This document shows positions 7,466 to 16,067 of a stretch of DNA of 59,773 bases, piece after piece. Source of the stretch: Caloramator quimbayensis (GTDB lineage: Bacteria > Bacillota > Clostridia > Clostridiales > Caloramatoraceae); NCBI RefSeq assembly GCF_900167605.1, contig NZ_FUYH01000016.1, positions 1 through 59,773 on the forward strand, given 5' to 3'. The position numbers were made by a program, and so were the translations under genes. Positions within the stretch are counted from its first letter, which is position 1, and each line of letters begins with the position of its first letter. The notes beneath the pieces were generated by a model. That model made no database searches. It was not told the origin of the DNA and worked only from the letters and a program-made list of their open reading frames with translations.

Positions 7466-7580
7466 AATTTAATGCCGAATCTCTAATTGAGTACGGAGGA
7501 ACCAAGGTAGGGGTGAATCTGGCTTTAGCCGGTAGGGAATCCTTCTCCCAAACCCGTCAGCTAACTTCGGAGGCAGGAAG
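7466..7580 (+). ncRNA. c-di-AMP riboswitch (ydaO/yuaA type)
   Basis: The leader has the ordered conserved blocks of the ydaO class: CGGAGGAACCAAGGTAGGGG, GTGAATC, TAGGGAATCC, then CCCGTCAGCTAACTTCGGAG. Known members bind cyclic di-AMP and most often control cell-wall hydrolases and osmolyte or potassium transporters in Firmicutes. Here it directly precedes a secreted NlpC/P60 gene, the classic pairing. No obvious separate terminator lies between the aptamer and the start codon, so the expression platform may act at the ribosome binding site. Confidence 0.85.
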
Positions 7581-7590
7581 GAGAATATTG

Positions 7591-8217
7591 ATGAAAAAGA
7601 GTAGTTTTTTACTAATTCTAACTTTAGTTTTATTTTTAATTATTCCAATAACTGATTTAAAAGTTTCAGCAAAAGCATCAACCTCTTCTAAATCTAATCA
7701 GAAAAAGACATCAGTTAAAACCTCAAACAGTAATAAAACTTCTAAAAAAACAACAAAAAGTTCTTCAAAGAAGAAAACAACAAAACGAACTACTTCAAAA
7801 AGAGGGGCAGCTTATTCTAGAGGCTCTGGAGCTGTACTAGGAGAAGGAGATGTTCAAAGAATCGTAAATTATGCTAAAAAATATGAAAATGTTAAGTATG
7901 TTTATGGTTCTTCTTCACCTAAAGCATTTGACTGTTCAGGATTTACTATGTATGTTTACAAAGCTGCAGGGATTAATCTTCCACACTCAGCATCAGAACA
8001 ATCCAAAATTGGACTTGCAGTTTCTAAAGACAATTTAAAAATGGGAGATCTTGTGTTCTTTGAAACCGGCGGAGCAGGTATATCCCATGTTGGTATCTAT
8101 ATTGGAAATAACGTGTTTATTCATGCTTCCTCTGGAGCAGGCCGTGTTGTTACAACAAGCTTATCTGATAATTATTATGCCTCAAGATATAGAGGTGCAA
8201 CCCGAATTGTTAATTAA
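7591..8217 (+). CDS. Secreted NlpC/P60 cell-wall endopeptidase
   Basis: 208 residues from ATG 7591 (ribosome binding site AGGAAGGAG). A longer frame reads back through the riboswitch and is not used. Residues 1-28 form a signal peptide (MKKSSFLLILTLVLFLIIP, cleavage near VSA-KA). Residues 29-75 are a Lys/Ser/Thr-rich basic linker likely to bind the wall. The NlpC/P60 domain covers about 85-208 with catalytic Cys115 (DCSGF), His in SHVGIYIGN and a third polar residue in FIHASS. It probably cleaves peptidoglycan stem peptides. Expression is set by the upstream c-di-AMP riboswitch. Confidence 0.92.
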   Translation: MKKSSFLLILTLVLFLIIPITDLKVSAKASTSSKSNQKKTSVKTSNSNKTSKKTTKSSSKKKTTKRTTSKRGAAYSRGSGAVLGEGDVQRIVNYAKKYENVKYVYGSSSPKAFDCSGFTMYVYKAAGINLPHSASEQSKIGLAVSKDNLKMGDLVFFETGGAGISHVGIYIGNNVFIHASSGAGRVVTTSLSDNYYASRYRGATRIVN

Positions 8218-8248
8218 AAAAGATACCTTTGAACTGGTATCTTTTTTA
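8217..8248 (+). terminator. Terminator after the NlpC/P60 gene
   Basis: AAAAAGATACC pairs with GGTATCTTTTTT (8236-8247) around an 8-base loop. Confidence 0.8.
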
Positions 8249-8296
8249 ATAAAATTAACAAAATGAACAAAATGAACTTTTTTTAAATAAAAAAAC

Positions 8297-8325
8297 TTTC
8301 AATATATTTAATATTCTGTTATAAT
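8297..8325 (+). promoter_or_regulatory. Promoter for the SPOR-domain gene
   Basis: TTTCAA (8297-8302), 17-base spacer, TATAAT (8320-8325). Confidence 0.5.
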
Positions 8326-8361
8326 TAATGTGGGCTTTAAGAGTATTAGGGCGGTGTTGTT

Positions 8362-9150
8362 ATGAATTTAATGTATAGGCAAATTTTAAGTAAAGTTAAG
8401 AGCTCTAAAAAAATTAAAGCAATTTTAATGTTTACTGTTGTATTACCAATAGCTGCAATTGTTTTTGGAAGTATTCTTGCGAAATGTTTTATTATTCCAA
8501 TTACAAAAAAAGAACCTAAACAAGAAAAAGAAACAGTTGTTTCTGCAAATACAAATAACCATATCTATAATATATATTATTTTCAATCTGGAGTATTTAC
8601 AAGCAAAGCTAATGCAGAAATGCTAAAAAAAGTTTTAAAAGAAGTTAATGTAGATTGTGCAGTTGTTAAGGATAAGGACATTTATAGAGTTATTGCAGGT
8701 ATATCAGATAACAATGATTTTGAAGATTTAAAGAATAAATTTAAAAATTTGAAGTACGATTATGTAGTAAAAGAAATTCCTTTAAATTTAGCAGAAAATA
8801 GTGATGATGCAGAATTAATAGAATATATTAAAAGCGTAAAAAGTATTATTGAATGCCAAATAAAATTAAGTTACATAAATAATTATAATTCAGATACAGA
8901 TAATTTATTAGCAGAGATTAATAAAGAAAATGAGATTTTGAAAGAGCTGTCTATTAAGATTATGAATTCTGATTTAGATAAAAAAACTATAGATTATTTT
9001 AAAGCAACTAATGATATAATAATTCAGAATATAGATAAATATTTAATTTTTATGAAAAAAAATCAAAAGGAATCCGTGCTTGAAAATCTGGCTAATGAAA
9101 TATTTTCAATAAAATCCCTATATGATTTTATTGGCCAGAATAACATATAA
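8362..9150 (+). CDS. Membrane-anchored SPOR-domain protein
   Basis: 262 residues. A cytoplasmic N-terminus is followed by one membrane helix (about 20-47, AILMFTVVLPIAAIVFGSIL). About 68-130 resembles a SPOR domain (IYYFQSGVFTSKANAEMLKK ... IYRVIAGI), a fold that binds peptidoglycan lacking stem peptides at septa. The C-terminal 130 residues are helical and of unknown role. The neighbouring cell-wall hydrolase fits an envelope function. Single gene with its own promoter. Confidence 0.75.
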   Translation: MNLMYRQILSKVKSSKKIKAILMFTVVLPIAAIVFGSILAKCFIIPITKKEPKQEKETVVSANTNNHIYNIYYFQSGVFTSKANAEMLKKVLKEVNVDCAVVKDKDIYRVIAGISDNNDFEDLKNKFKNLKYDYVVKEIPLNLAENSDDAELIEYIKSVKSIIECQIKLSYINNYNSDTDNLLAEINKENEILKELSIKIMNSDLDKKTIDYFKATNDIIIQNIDKYLIFMKKNQKESVLENLANEIFSIKSLYDFIGQNNI

Positions 9151-9166
9151 TATTTTTTGCATAAAA

Positions 9167-9184
9167 TTGTTTATTAATTAACAA
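9167..9184. promoter_or_regulatory. Rex operator upstream of the hydrogenase operon
   Basis: TTGTTTATTAATTAACAA differs at one base from the Rex consensus TTGTTAANNNNTTAACAA. Rex represses redox genes when the NADH/NAD+ ratio is low. It ends 18 bases before the first start codon, where bound protein would block transcription or initiation. Confidence 0.75.
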
Positions 9185-9202
9185 ACGAAAGGAGAGGTAT
9201 TC

Positions 9203-9712
9203 ATGCCAAATGAGCAAAAATGCTGCTGCAATTGTGGATGCAATGAAAAAGATGACAGATTAGAAAAGGCTTTAGAAATAATAAACAGCTACAAGGACGT
9301 TAAGGGTGGCTTAATGCCTGTTCTGCAACAAATACAGAACATTTATGGTTATCTTCCAGAGGATGTACTTAAAAAAGTTTCTGATGAGCTTAATATTCCT
9401 ATGTCTGAGATTTATGGTGTTGCAACATTCTACTCATTTTTCTCTTTAAAACCAAAGGGAGAACATATAATAAGAGTTTGCCTTGGTACAGCATGTTATG
9501 TAAAGGGAGCACAGCAGATTATTGATAAAATATCTGAAGAGCTTAATGTTGAAGTTAATGATACAACAAAAGATGGAAAATTCACCCTCGAAGCTACAAG
9601 ATGTCTTGGTGCATGTGGACTCGCACCTGTTATGATGATTGACAGCAAAGTTTATGGAAGGTTAACTCCAGATGATGTTCCAGGTATATTAAAAGAATAC
9701 GAGCAGGAATAA
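9203..9712 (+). CDS. hndA: Bifurcating hydrogenase subunit, NuoE-like (HydC/HndA)
   Basis: 169 residues of the 24-kDa NADH dehydrogenase type. The [2Fe-2S] ligands are in RVCLGTACYVKGAQ and TRCLGACGLAPVM, preceded by the helical domain with GGLMPVLQQIQNIYGYLP. The N-terminus carries extra cysteines (CCCNCGCN), seen in several clostridial homologues. It passes electrons in the NADH- and ferredoxin-linked [FeFe]-hydrogenase. First gene of the operon; the next starts 2 bases after its stop. Confidence 0.93.
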   Translation: MPNEQKCCCNCGCNEKDDRLEKALEIINSYKDVKGGLMPVLQQIQNIYGYLPEDVLKKVSDELNIPMSEIYGVATFYSFFSLKPKGEHIIRVCLGTACYVKGAQQIIDKISEELNVEVNDTTKDGKFTLEATRCLGACGLAPVMMIDSKVYGRLTPDDVPGILKEYEQE

Positions 9713-9714
9713 AT

Positions 9715-10260
9715 ATGAGAGAATTATCTCTTCACATTATGGATATAATTGAAAACTCTATTAGTGCGAAGGCAACTCTAATATGCCTCGAAATTATAGA
9801 AGATAAAAATAGTGATATATTAAAAATAATTATAAAGGATAATGGATGCGGCATTGATGAGAAAGATATAGAAAAAGTAAAGGATCCATTTGTGACTTCA
9901 CGTAAAACAAGAAAAGTTGGTCTTGGAATTCCGCTGTTTGAAGCAGCTTGTTTAAGATGTGAAGGCAGGTTAGATATAAAATCTGCAAAGGATAAAGGTA
10001 CAGAAATTGAAGCTGTAATGAAATATAGTCATATAGACAGAGCTCCATTAGGAAGAATTGAGGATACTATTATGAGCGTATTGCTTTATCCTCAGGTGGA
10101 TATTTTATATAAACATATTGTAAATGAAAAGGAATTTAATTTTGACAGCAGAGAGATAAAAAAGGTGATAGGTGAGGATTTGACATTACCAGACATACTT
10201 CAATGGATTAAACAATATATAAAAGAAGGTATTGATGAAATCGGTGGAGGTGTATATTAA
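9715..10260 (+). CDS. HATPase-fold ATP-binding protein in the hydrogenase operon
   Basis: 181 residues. A GHKL-type ATPase fold is shown by the N box (MDIIENSISAKA), G1 box (DNGCGIDEKD) and G2 box (RKVGLGIPLFEA). There is no dimerisation/phosphoacceptor domain and no membrane segment, so it is not a complete sensor kinase; it is closer to anti-sigma-factor kinases. The C-terminal 80 residues are unique. It lies between hndA and hndB, overlapping the hndB start by one base, a position conserved in many clostridial operons. It may regulate or mature the enzyme; not established here. Confidence 0.8.
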   Translation: MRELSLHIMDIIENSISAKATLICLEIIEDKNSDILKIIIKDNGCGIDEKDIEKVKDPFVTSRKTRKVGLGIPLFEAACLRCEGRLDIKSAKDKGTEIEAVMKYSHIDRAPLGRIEDTIMSVLLYPQVDILYKHIVNEKEFNFDSREIKKVIGEDLTLPDILQWIKQYIKEGIDEIGGGVY

Positions 10261-10661
10261 TGAAGACAATAAAGGAACTTGAAGAAATAAGAAAAAAGAC
10301 CCTCGATGTTGTAAATCAAAGAAAAGATAGGACTACAACAAGAATAGTAGTTGGAATGGCAACTTGTGGAATAGCAGCTGGTGCAAGACCTGTACTTTTA
10401 GCTATTATGGATGAAGTAAGCAAACTCGGATTATCGGATGTTATAGTTGCACAGACTGGATGTATTGGACTTTGCAGACTCGAGCCTATTGTTGAAGTTA
10501 TAAGACCAGGTGAAGAAAAGGTAACATATATAAAGATGACTCCTGACAAAGCAAGAAGAATCGTAAAAGAACATGTAGTTGAAGGTAAAGTTGTTGATGA
10601 ATATGTTATGCATGTTGTTGATGGAAAAGTACTGAACGATTATTCAGTACAAAACGATTGA
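10260..10661 (+). CDS. hndB: [2Fe-2S] thioredoxin-like ferredoxin subunit (HndB/HydD-type)
   Basis: 133 residues. A basic helical start is followed by a thioredoxin-like ferredoxin domain with cysteines in VGMATCGIAAGARP and QTGCIGLCRLEPIVEV (four [2Fe-2S] ligands). It matches HndB of NADP-reducing hydrogenases and the accessory ferredoxin-like subunit of bifurcating hydrogenases. It is translationally coupled to the upstream ATPase gene (ATGA-type overlap) and 14 bases before the flavin subunit. Confidence 0.9.
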   Translation: MKTIKELEEIRKKTLDVVNQRKDRTTTRIVVGMATCGIAAGARPVLLAIMDEVSKLGLSDVIVAQTGCIGLCRLEPIVEVIRPGEEKVTYIKMTPDKARRIVKEHVVEGKVVDEYVMHVVDGKVLNDYSVQND

Positions 10662-10675
10662 TGGGAGGGTAAGAT

Positions 10676-12469
10676 ATGGCGTTTTATCGTTCACAGGTAT
10701 TAGTATGTGGTGGTACAGGATGTACATCATCTGAATCAATGGTTATTTTACAGAACTTAAAAAATGAAATAAAAAAACATGGTATTGAAAATGAAATTGA
10801 AGTTGTTAGAACTGGTTGTTTTGGACTTTGTGAATTAGGTCCTATAGTTATTGTGTATCCTGAAGGAGCATTTTACAGCAAGGTAAAGCCGGAAGACGTT
10901 CCTGAACTTGTAGAAGAACACCTTGTAAAAGGTAGAATATTGAAAAGACTTGTTTACCATGAAGCTATGGAAGATGATAGAATAAAATCATTGAACAATT
11001 TTGGATTCTATAAGAAACAATTCAGAATAGCACTTAGAAACTGCGGTGTTATTGACCCTGAAAATATAGACGAATATATTGCATTTGATGGATACAAGGC
11101 CCTCGAAAAGGTTTTAACTGAAATGACTCCTGAACAAGTTGTAAAAGTTGTAAAAGAATCAGGATTAAGAGGTAGAGGAGGCGGAGGCTTCCCAACAGGA
11201 ATAAAGTGGGAATTAACTGCAAAGGAAAAAGCAGATCAAAAATATATAATATGCAATGCAGATGAAGGCGACCCAGGAGCATTTATGGATCGTTCTGTTC
11301 TTGAAGGAGATCCGCATTCTGTACTTGAAGCTATGGCAATAGGCGGATATGCCATAGGAGCAAGCAAGGGATTTATATATGTTAGAGCAGAATATCCTAT
11401 AGCAGTTCAAAGGCTTGAAGTTGCAATAAAGCAGGCAAGGGAATATGGACTTTTAGGTGACGATATACTTGGGACAGGCTTTAGCTTTGATATTGAATTA
11501 AGGTTAGGTTCTGGAGCGTTTGTATGCGGAGAAGAAACAGCTCTAATGCAGTCAATTGAAGGAAGACGTGGTATGCCTGTACCAAAACCGCCTTTCCCAG
11601 CACAATCAGGATTGTGGAAAAAGCCAACTGTAATAAATAACGTAGAAACTTACGCTAATATACCAGCTATTATATTAAATGGAGCACAATGGTTTAGAAG
11701 TATTGGTACTGAAAAGAGCCCAGGAACAAAGGTATTTGCACTTGGAGGAAAAATTACAAATACAGGACTTGTTGAGATACCAATGGGAACTACATTAAGG
11801 GAAATAATATTTGAAATTGGAGGAGGAATTCCAAAGGGTAAAAAGTTTAAGGCTGTCCAAACAGGAGGACCATCTGGAGGATGTATAACTTCTGAGCACC
11901 TTGATACACCTATTGAATATGATACGCTTACAGCCCTTGGCTCAATGATGGGTTCTGGCGGAATGATAGTTATGGATGAAGACAACTGTATGGTAGACGT
12001 TGCGAGATTCTTCCTCGACTTTACAAGGGACGAGTCCTGCGGAAAATGTACACCTTGCAGAATAGGAACTAAGAGAATGCTTGAAATACTTGAAAAAATA
12101 ACTCAGGGTAAGGGAACATTAGAAGATATTGATAAACTTGAAGAGTTAGCAAAAGAAATCAAAGCATCTGCATTGTGCGGCCTTGGACAGACAGCACCAA
12201 ACCCTGTGCTTTCAACATTAAAATATTTCAGAGATGAATATATAGCTCATGTTGTTGATAAGAAGTGTCCTGCTGGAGTTTGTAAAGCTCTTATGAAATA
12301 CACAATAGTAGATGATATATGCAAAAAGTGCGGTATTTGTGCTAAGGCCTGCCCTGTTGGAGCTATAACAGGAAAAGTTAAAGAGCATTTTGAGATTAAT
12401 CAGGACAAGTGCGTAAAATGCGGAGCTTGTATGGAAAAATGTCCTTTCAAAGCAATAGTTAAGAAATAA
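10676..12469 (+). CDS. hndC: Bifurcating hydrogenase flavin subunit, NuoF-like (HydB/HndC)
   Basis: 597 residues. The N-terminal thioredoxin-like [2Fe-2S] domain (about 8-90) has CGGTGC and RTGCFGLCELGP. The NuoF core carries the FMN/NADH motifs GLRGRGGGGFPTGIKW and CNADEGDPGAFMDR, then GEETALM. The SLBB-like part is followed by the [4Fe-4S] ligands ESCGKCTPCRIG. The C-terminal ferredoxin domain has CKKCGICAKACPVGA and CVKCGACMEKCPFKA. This subunit is the site of flavin-based bifurcation between NAD(H), ferredoxin and the H-cluster subunit. Confidence 0.95.
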   Translation: MAFYRSQVLVCGGTGCTSSESMVILQNLKNEIKKHGIENEIEVVRTGCFGLCELGPIVIVYPEGAFYSKVKPEDVPELVEEHLVKGRILKRLVYHEAMEDDRIKSLNNFGFYKKQFRIALRNCGVIDPENIDEYIAFDGYKALEKVLTEMTPEQVVKVVKESGLRGRGGGGFPTGIKWELTAKEKADQKYIICNADEGDPGAFMDRSVLEGDPHSVLEAMAIGGYAIGASKGFIYVRAEYPIAVQRLEVAIKQAREYGLLGDDILGTGFSFDIELRLGSGAFVCGEETALMQSIEGRRGMPVPKPPFPAQSGLWKKPTVINNVETYANIPAIILNGAQWFRSIGTEKSPGTKVFALGGKITNTGLVEIPMGTTLREIIFEIGGGIPKGKKFKAVQTGGPSGGCITSEHLDTPIEYDTLTALGSMMGSGGMIVMDEDNCMVDVARFFLDFTRDESCGKCTPCRIGTKRMLEILEKITQGKGTLEDIDKLEELAKEIKASALCGLGQTAPNPVLSTLKYFRDEYIAHVVDKKCPAGVCKALMKYTIVDDICKKCGICAKACPVGAITGKVKEHFEINQDKCVKCGACMEKCPFKAIVKK

Positions 12470-12493
12470 TGAAGCAAATGAGAGGTGAATGTT

Positions 12494-14230
12494 ATGGAAA
12501 TGGTTAAGTTTAAAATAGATGGTATAGAACTTGAAGTCCCAAAGGGCACAACCGTACTTGAGGCTGCAAGGAAAATAGGTATTGAAATACCAACTCTCTG
12601 CTACCTTAAGGATGTTAATAATCCTGCTTCCTGCCGTGCCTGCCTCGTTGAAGTAGGACCAAGACTTATAGCATCCTGTGCACTTGTTGCTGAAAACAAT
12701 ATGGATGTTAAGACTAACACTCAAAAAGTAAGAGATGCAAGAAAAACAGTTGTTGAACTTTTACTTTCAAATCATAAAAGAGAGTGTACAACATGCATTA
12801 GAAGTGAAAACTGTGAACTTCAAAAGTTAGCAAAGGAATTAAATATTAGAGACATAAAGTATGAGGGAGAGAGAACAAAAGGTATTATAGATGATTCTTC
12901 AACATCAGTTGTAAGGGATCAGGAAAAATGTATACTCTGTGGAAGATGTATAAGTACCTGCGGAAACGTTCAAACAGTTCATGCTATTGGATGGGCAAGA
13001 AGAGGTTTTGCCACAAATGTTACTCCCGCATATGACAGAGCATTATCAGAAACTGTTTGTGTAAATTGCGGACAATGTATAATAGCATGTCCAGTTGGAG
13101 CACTGCATGAAAAGGAAAACATAAAAGATGTGTGGAAAGCCCTAAATGACAAGGAAAAATATGTTGTTGTACAAACAGCTCCAGCAGTCAGAGTAGCAAT
13201 TGGTGAAGAGTTTGGACTTCCAATGGGAACAAGAGTAACTGGTAAGATGGCAGCGGCACTTAGAAAGCTTGGCTTTGACAAGGTATTCGATACTGACTTT
13301 GCGGCAGATTTAACTATAATGGAAGAAGGTACAGAGCTTTTAAAGAGATTAAATACAGGCAAAAACCTTCCTCTTATGACTTCCTGCTGTCCTGGATGGG
13401 TAAAATTCGTAGAACACCAATATCCTGATATGACCGATAATCTTTCAACATGTAAGTCTCCTCATCAGATGGAAGGAGCACTAATAAAGAGCTATTTTGC
13501 ACAAAAGATGGGTATAGATGCTAAGAATATAGTTGTTGTATCAATAATGCCTTGTGTTGCAAAGAAGTTTGAAGAAAATAGGGAAGAATTATCCTGCGAT
13601 GGTCTTGCTGATGTAGATTACGTTTTAACAACAAGAGAACTTGCACAGATGATAAAAGAAGCTGGAATTGATTTTATAAATCTATCCGATGAAGAATTTG
13701 ACAATCCATTTGGAGAATCAACCGGAGCTGGCGTTATATTTGGTGCAACTGGAGGCGTTGCAGAAGCAGCTTTAAGAACAATATTTGAACTTCTATCAGG
13801 CAAAGAGCTTGAAACAGTTGATTATACAGCTGTTCGTGGTGTTGAAGATATTAAGGAAGCAGTTATTGAACTTCCAGATGGAAGAAAAATCAATGCAGCT
13901 GTTGCCCATGGACTTTCTAACGCAAGAAAAGTTCTTGAAATGGTTAGAAGCGGTGAAAAGCATTTTGACTTCATTGAAGTTATGGCGTGTCCAGGCGGTT
14001 GTGTAAATGGAGGAGGACAGCCTATAGTAAATGCTAAAGTAAAAGAAAAAGTAGATGTAAGGTTAGAGAGAGCAAAGGGAATATATAGCGAGGATAAAGA
14101 CCTTCCATTAAGAAAATCTCACAAGAATCCATATATTAAGAAGTTATATGATGAATTCTTAAAAGAACCTAACAGCGAAGTAAGCCATAAGTATCTCCAT
14201 ACTCATTATGTAAAGAGAGATAGATTTTAA
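12494..14230 (+). CDS. hndD: [FeFe]-hydrogenase catalytic subunit (HydA/HndD)
   Basis: 578 residues from ATG 12494 (GAGGTG seven bases upstream; an in-frame GTG at 12485 lies inside that site). Order of domains: a [2Fe-2S] plant-type domain (CYLKDVNNPASCRACLVEVG), a His-Cys cluster (HKRECTTCIRSENC), two [4Fe-4S] sites (CILCGRCISTC, CVNCGQCIIACP), then the H-domain with all three signatures TSCCPGWVKF, MPCVAKKFE and MACPGGCVNGGGQP. It reduces protons or oxidises H2. A terminator follows, closing the operon. Confidence 0.96.
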   Translation: MEMVKFKIDGIELEVPKGTTVLEAARKIGIEIPTLCYLKDVNNPASCRACLVEVGPRLIASCALVAENNMDVKTNTQKVRDARKTVVELLLSNHKRECTTCIRSENCELQKLAKELNIRDIKYEGERTKGIIDDSSTSVVRDQEKCILCGRCISTCGNVQTVHAIGWARRGFATNVTPAYDRALSETVCVNCGQCIIACPVGALHEKENIKDVWKALNDKEKYVVVQTAPAVRVAIGEEFGLPMGTRVTGKMAAALRKLGFDKVFDTDFAADLTIMEEGTELLKRLNTGKNLPLMTSCCPGWVKFVEHQYPDMTDNLSTCKSPHQMEGALIKSYFAQKMGIDAKNIVVVSIMPCVAKKFEENREELSCDGLADVDYVLTTRELAQMIKEAGIDFINLSDEEFDNPFGESTGAGVIFGATGGVAEAALRTIFELLSGKELETVDYTAVRGVEDIKEAVIELPDGRKINAAVAHGLSNARKVLEMVRSGEKHFDFIEVMACPGGCVNGGGQPIVNAKVKEKVDVRLERAKGIYSEDKDLPLRKSHKNPYIKKLYDEFLKEPNSEVSHKYLHTHYVKRDRF

Positions 14231-14283
14231 CTAATCAGAGACAGAAGCCGATAACATTTATAAGTAGACAGCTTGCAAAATCT

Positions 14284-14306
14284 GCCAGGGAAGTAATTTC
14301 CCTGGC
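14284..14306 (+). terminator. Terminator of the hydrogenase operon
   Basis: GCCAGGGAA (14284-14292) pairs with TTCCCTGGC (14298-14306), then a T-rich tail. Confidence 0.85.
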
Positions 14307-14461
14307 TTTGTTTATTTTTTAATAATATATTAAACTTTATACATTAACTTTTAAACGACTTGTGCTTGCTTGTGTAAAATGTTAAACTAATATAAGTAGA
14401 AAAATAAAAAATCTGTTTAAAAATGCTTTATTTAATCAATAATTATAAGAGAGGATTGTCA

Positions 14462-14725
14462 ATGAGTGGCAAAATGGTTAGGGGATATAGGTATCTTATA
14501 CTTATAGTTTTGTTGTGTGGACTTGCAGGAGGTGCATTAGGTGAGGCAATAGGTCAAAATTTTAAAAATCTTGCTTTTTTAAAGCATTATACTGCTATTG
14601 GGATGAATAACCCAGTAACGTTAAATTTAAAATTGATATCCTTAACTTTTGGCATCAATTTTAATATAAATATCTTATCGATTTTTGGCATGATTTTTGG
14701 ATATTTTATTTATAAAAAAATGTAG
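14462..14725 (+). CDS. DUF4321 membrane protein
   Basis: 87 residues from ATG 14462, which follows GAGAGG; an earlier in-frame ATG at 14423 lacks a site. Two membrane helices: about 9-28 (YLILIVLLCGLAGGALGEAI) and about 65-84 (ILSIFGMIFGYFIY). The GGALGE segment is the family's hallmark. DUF4321 proteins are typically encoded beside maf and mreB in Clostridia; the function is unknown but the place suggests cell-envelope or division work. The maf gene starts 8 bases later. Confidence 0.8.
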   Translation: MSGKMVRGYRYLILIVLLCGLAGGALGEAIGQNFKNLAFLKHYTAIGMNNPVTLNLKLISLTFGINFNINILSIFGMIFGYFIYKKM

Positions 14726-14733
14726 GTGGTATT

Positions 14734-15324
14734 GTGAAAAGAGTTATACTAGCATCTAATTCTCCAAGAAGAATTGAAATATTAAATACCTTCAATATTA
14801 AATTTGATGTAATTCCATCGGAGTATAATGAAAAGATGCTGAATTTTTTATCACCCTACGAACTTGTATGTGAACTTTCAGAAAGAAAGGCTTCTAATGT
14901 AGCTCAAAAAGTAGGAGAAGATTGCATAATAATAGGAGCAGATACTGTTGTTTATAAAGACGGGGATATACTTGGAAAGCCTTCAGATGAAAAGGATGCA
15001 TTTAATATGCTTTCAAAGCTTAGTGGGGATTGTCATAAAGTTATTACTGGAATTTGTATAATTGATAAGAAAGAGAAGAATATATATAAAAGTTATGAAG
15101 AAACTCTCGTATATTTTAAAAATTTAACTGAAAATGAAATTATGGATTATATAAAAACGAAGGAGCCCTTCGATAAAGCTGGTGCCTATGGCATACAAGG
15201 TTTTGGAGGTCTTTTCGTTGAAAAAATTGAGGGGTGTTACTTTAATGTAGTAGGTTTTCCAGTTAACAAATTATATACTGCTTTAGGGAATATGGGGGTA
15301 AATCTTTTGACAGGAGAAATTTGA
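14734..15324 (+). CDS. maf: Maf nucleotide pyrophosphatase
   Basis: 196 residues with a GTG start. The Maf signature LASNSPRRIEIL opens the protein and GADTVVYKDGDILGKP carries the catalytic Asp. Maf proteins hydrolyse nucleoside triphosphates, favouring modified or pyrimidine nucleotides, and overproduction arrests septation in Bacillus. It is followed by radC after one base, in the same order (maf-radC-mreB-mreC-mreD) as in Bacillus. Confidence 0.95.
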   Translation: MKRVILASNSPRRIEILNTFNIKFDVIPSEYNEKMLNFLSPYELVCELSERKASNVAQKVGEDCIIIGADTVVYKDGDILGKPSDEKDAFNMLSKLSGDCHKVITGICIIDKKEKNIYKSYEETLVYFKNLTENEIMDYIKTKEPFDKAGAYGIQGFGGLFVEKIEGCYFNVVGFPVNKLYTALGNMGVNLLTGEI

Positions 15325-15325
15325 T

Positions 15326-16015
15326 ATGGAGAAAAGAGAATTAACAATAAAAGATATACCTGTACAAGATAGACCAAGAGAAAGGCTTATTAAATTCGGA
15401 CCTGAAGCATTGTCTAATTCTGAACTTTTAGCTATCATTATAAGAACAGGCACAAAATCTGAAAATGCACTTAGCATATCTAATAGGCTGATAGCACAAA
15501 ATAAAGGATTAGAGTTTTTATCAAGCTGTACTATACAGGAATTAAGTCAGATTAAGGGCATTGGAAATGCAAAGGCTGCACAGCTTAAAGCAGCGATTGA
15601 ACTTGGGAAAAGACTTAGAAATTACCGTAATGATAAAATAATAAGCATCAATAGTCCAAAAGATGCAGCAGAGATTGTTATGGAAGATATGAGATACTTT
15701 AAGAAGGAACATTTTAGAGTTATATTTTTAAATACTAAAAATATAGTAATAGATGTTAAAGATTTATCTATTGGAAATCTTAATTCATCTATAGTTCATC
15801 CAAGAGAAGTATACAGCGAAGCAATAAAAAAGAGCAGTGCTTCAATAATTGTACTTCATAATCATCCTTCTGGTGATCCAACGCCAAGCCAGGAAGATGT
15901 TAATATTACAAGAAGGCTTATTGAAGCAGGAAAGATTATAGGAATAGATTTGCTCGACCATATAATTATTGGTGATGGAAGCTTTATAAGTTTGAAAGAA
16001 AAAGGTATAATATAA
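15326..16015 (+). CDS. radC: RadC/UPF0758 family JAMM-domain protein
   Basis: 229 residues. A helix-hairpin-helix part (about 68-90, LSQIKGIGNAKAAQLKAAIE) precedes the JAB/MPN+ metal-binding motif HNHPSGDPTPSQED, with an upstream Glu in HPREVYSEAIK. Long called a DNA repair protein, but its role is unsettled. Transcribed with maf, and 52 bases before mreB. Confidence 0.95.
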   Translation: MEKRELTIKDIPVQDRPRERLIKFGPEALSNSELLAIIIRTGTKSENALSISNRLIAQNKGLEFLSSCTIQELSQIKGIGNAKAAQLKAAIELGKRLRNYRNDKIISINSPKDAAEIVMEDMRYFKKEHFRVIFLNTKNIVIDVKDLSIGNLNSSIVHPREVYSEAIKKSSASIIVLHNHPSGDPTPSQEDVNITRRLIEAGKIIGIDLLDHIIIGDGSFISLKEKGII

Positions 16016-16067
16016 ATATTTATGATAGATTCAATATGATTAATCTTAGAATGAAGGGAGAAATAAG

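Noticed and set aside
7513-7590. N-terminal extension of the NlpC/P60 gene
   Set aside because: It is the translated c-di-AMP riboswitch; the signal peptide begins at ATG 7591, which has its own ribosome binding site.
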